Program-made: the position numbers and the translations under genes | Shown: positions 6,925-7,614 of the stretch, one piece after another | Position numbering within the stretch: the stretch's first letter is position 1 | Layout of the letters: every line of letters starts with the position of its first letter | Notes under the pieces: generated by a model | Databases searched by the model: none | What the model saw: the letters and a program-made list of their open reading frames with translations, nothing else | Told to the model about the DNA's origin: nothing | Assembly (NCBI GenBank): GCA_012521935.1 | Contig: JAAYLJ010000258.1 | Location: 1-7,614 of the forward strand | Reading direction: 5' to 3' | Source of the DNA: Campylobacteraceae bacterium | GTDB lineage: Bacteria; Campylobacterota; Campylobacteria; Campylobacterales; Campylobacteraceae | DNA length: 7,614 nt

Positions 6925-7614
6925 AATCAAAATTTAAAAGAGATTTAGCTTGAGTTATATCTTTATCCCCACGCCCAGATAGATTTACAATTACTAAATC
7001 ATCCTTTTTTAGCTCCATTTTTTTCAAATATGCAATTGCGTGAGAGCTCTCAAAAGCAGGGATTATCCCCTCTTTTTGGCTTAGCCAAACAAAGGCTTCT
7101 AGCGCTTTATCATCAGTCACACTATCATATTTAACTACTTCAAGCTCTTTTAAATAAGCGTGCTCAGGCCCAATCCCAGGGTAGTCTAAACCAGCAGAGA
7201 TTGAGTGAGCTTGTGCGATTTGTCCATCATCATCTTGTAAAAGATAGCTCATTTGGCCATGCAAAACTCCAGGAGAGCCTTTTTGTAAACTTGCCCCATG
7301 TTTGCCACTCTCAAGTCCTAATCCACCAGCTTCTACCCCAATACATTGCACATTTTTTTCATTTAAAAAGTGGTTAAACAGTCCAATTGCATTGCTCCCA
7401 CCACCTATGCAAGCAACAAGGTAGTTTGGTAATCTTTTCTCAACTCTTAAAATCTCTTTTTTTGCCTCATACCCAATGATTGATTGGAAATCTCTAACCA
7501 TAAGAGGATATGGATGAGGCCCTGCAACTGTTCCAATGATGTAAAAAGTATCTTTTACATTTGTAACCCAATCTCTAATTGCCTCATTCATCGCATCTTT
7601 TAAGGTTTTACTTC
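6923..7614 (-). CDS. trpB: Tryptophan synthase beta chain, C-terminal part, mirrored copy cut by the right edge
   Basis: This encodes the same C-terminal TrpB fragment as the left arm, with GGGSNA, GLDYPG, ESSHA and NLSGRGDKD in order. It runs off the right edge at exactly the codon where the other copy runs off the left edge. The N-terminal third with the PLP lysine is therefore absent from both copies. The Met at 7591-7589 is internal: the frame stays open to the edge and the upstream codons match TrpB (SKTLKDA). It is a window-edge partial, not evidence of a broken gene. Confidence 0.9.
   Translation of the reverse strand, partial: SKTLKDAMNEAIRDWVTNVKDTFYIIGTVAGPHPYPLMVRDFQSIIGYEAKKEILRVEKRLPNYLVACIGGGSNAIGLFNHFLNEKNVQCIGVEAGGLGLESGKHGASLQKGSPGVLHGQMSYLLQDDDGQIAQAHSISAGLDYPGIGPEHAYLKELEVVKYDSVTDDKALEAFVWLSQKEGIIPAFESSHAIAYLKKMELKKDDLVIVNLSGRGDKDITQAKSLLNFD

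Larger units (their letters stand above)
1..7614. repeat. Perfect whole-window inverted repeat (arms 1-3807 and 3808-7614, no spacer)
   Basis: Positions 3808-7614 are the reverse complement of 1-3807, with the axis between 3807 and 3808. The window opens GAAGTAAAACC and closes GGTTTTACTTC. The trpB/dedA, dedA/pepA and pepA/ychF junctions all recur at 7615 minus their coordinates, and I found no mismatch in the stretches I compared. Both arms stop at the same base inside trpB. Known biology: long palindromes without a spacer are cut or lost in bacteria (SbcCD cleavage, replication slippage), and arms that have existed for long accumulate differences. Inference: this is most likely a fold-back artefact, and the true locus is single-copy. 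A very recent inverted duplication cannot be excluded from sequence alone. Confidence 0.98.

Noticed and set aside
1..7614. Composite transposon, invertible element or integron-type inverted repeat
   Set aside because: There is no transposase, recombinase, terminal repeat distinct from the arms, target-site duplication or unique central segment. The arms carry only chromosomal housekeeping genes and meet with zero spacer.

Overview
The 7614-base window is one perfect inverted repeat with no spacer. Base i is the complement of base 7615-i, so positions 3808-7614 are the reverse complement of 1-3807. The unique information content is therefore about 3.8 kb, and every gene appears twice, once per strand. 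I compared both ends, the centre, the gene junctions and several internal stretches base by base and found no mismatch. Every reading frame in the left arm also has a partner of identical length and protein sequence at the mirrored coordinates.

The unique arm carries a tightly packed, co-directional gene string: the 3' part of trpB (tryptophan synthase beta chain, cut by the window edge), a DedA/VTT-family membrane protein gene starting with TTG, pepA (M17 leucyl aminopeptidase) and ychF (Obg-family P-loop NTPase). Spacing is 8 nt between trpB and dedA, a 4-nt overlap between dedA and pepA, and a 1-nt overlap between pepA and ychF. This indicates one transcript with translational coupling. 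The string ends 19 nt before the symmetry centre, where a 38-nt palindrome separates the two converging ychF stop codons. There is no gene-free stretch longer than 38 nt.

The DNA is AT-rich, with lysine-rich proteins and A/T-ending codons. From memory, the order dedA-pepA-ychF is found in Campylobacter (in C. jejuni around Cj0928-Cj0930), so I infer a Campylobacterota chromosome (Campylobacter or a relative). I cannot name the species. The genes are housekeeping or general physiology genes: tryptophan synthesis, membrane lipid transport or homeostasis, peptide turnover, and a ribosome-associated ATPase. They share no obvious pathway.

I see no new biological system. The most economical explanation of the palindrome is a fold-back artefact of assembly, amplification or sequencing, seeded at the hairpin downstream of ychF. 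In that reading the real chromosome has one copy of these genes, and its true sequence beyond the hairpin is missing. A genuine 3.8-kb-per-arm palindrome with no loop would be remarkable because such structures are normally unstable in bacteria. Raw reads spanning the centre would settle the matter.
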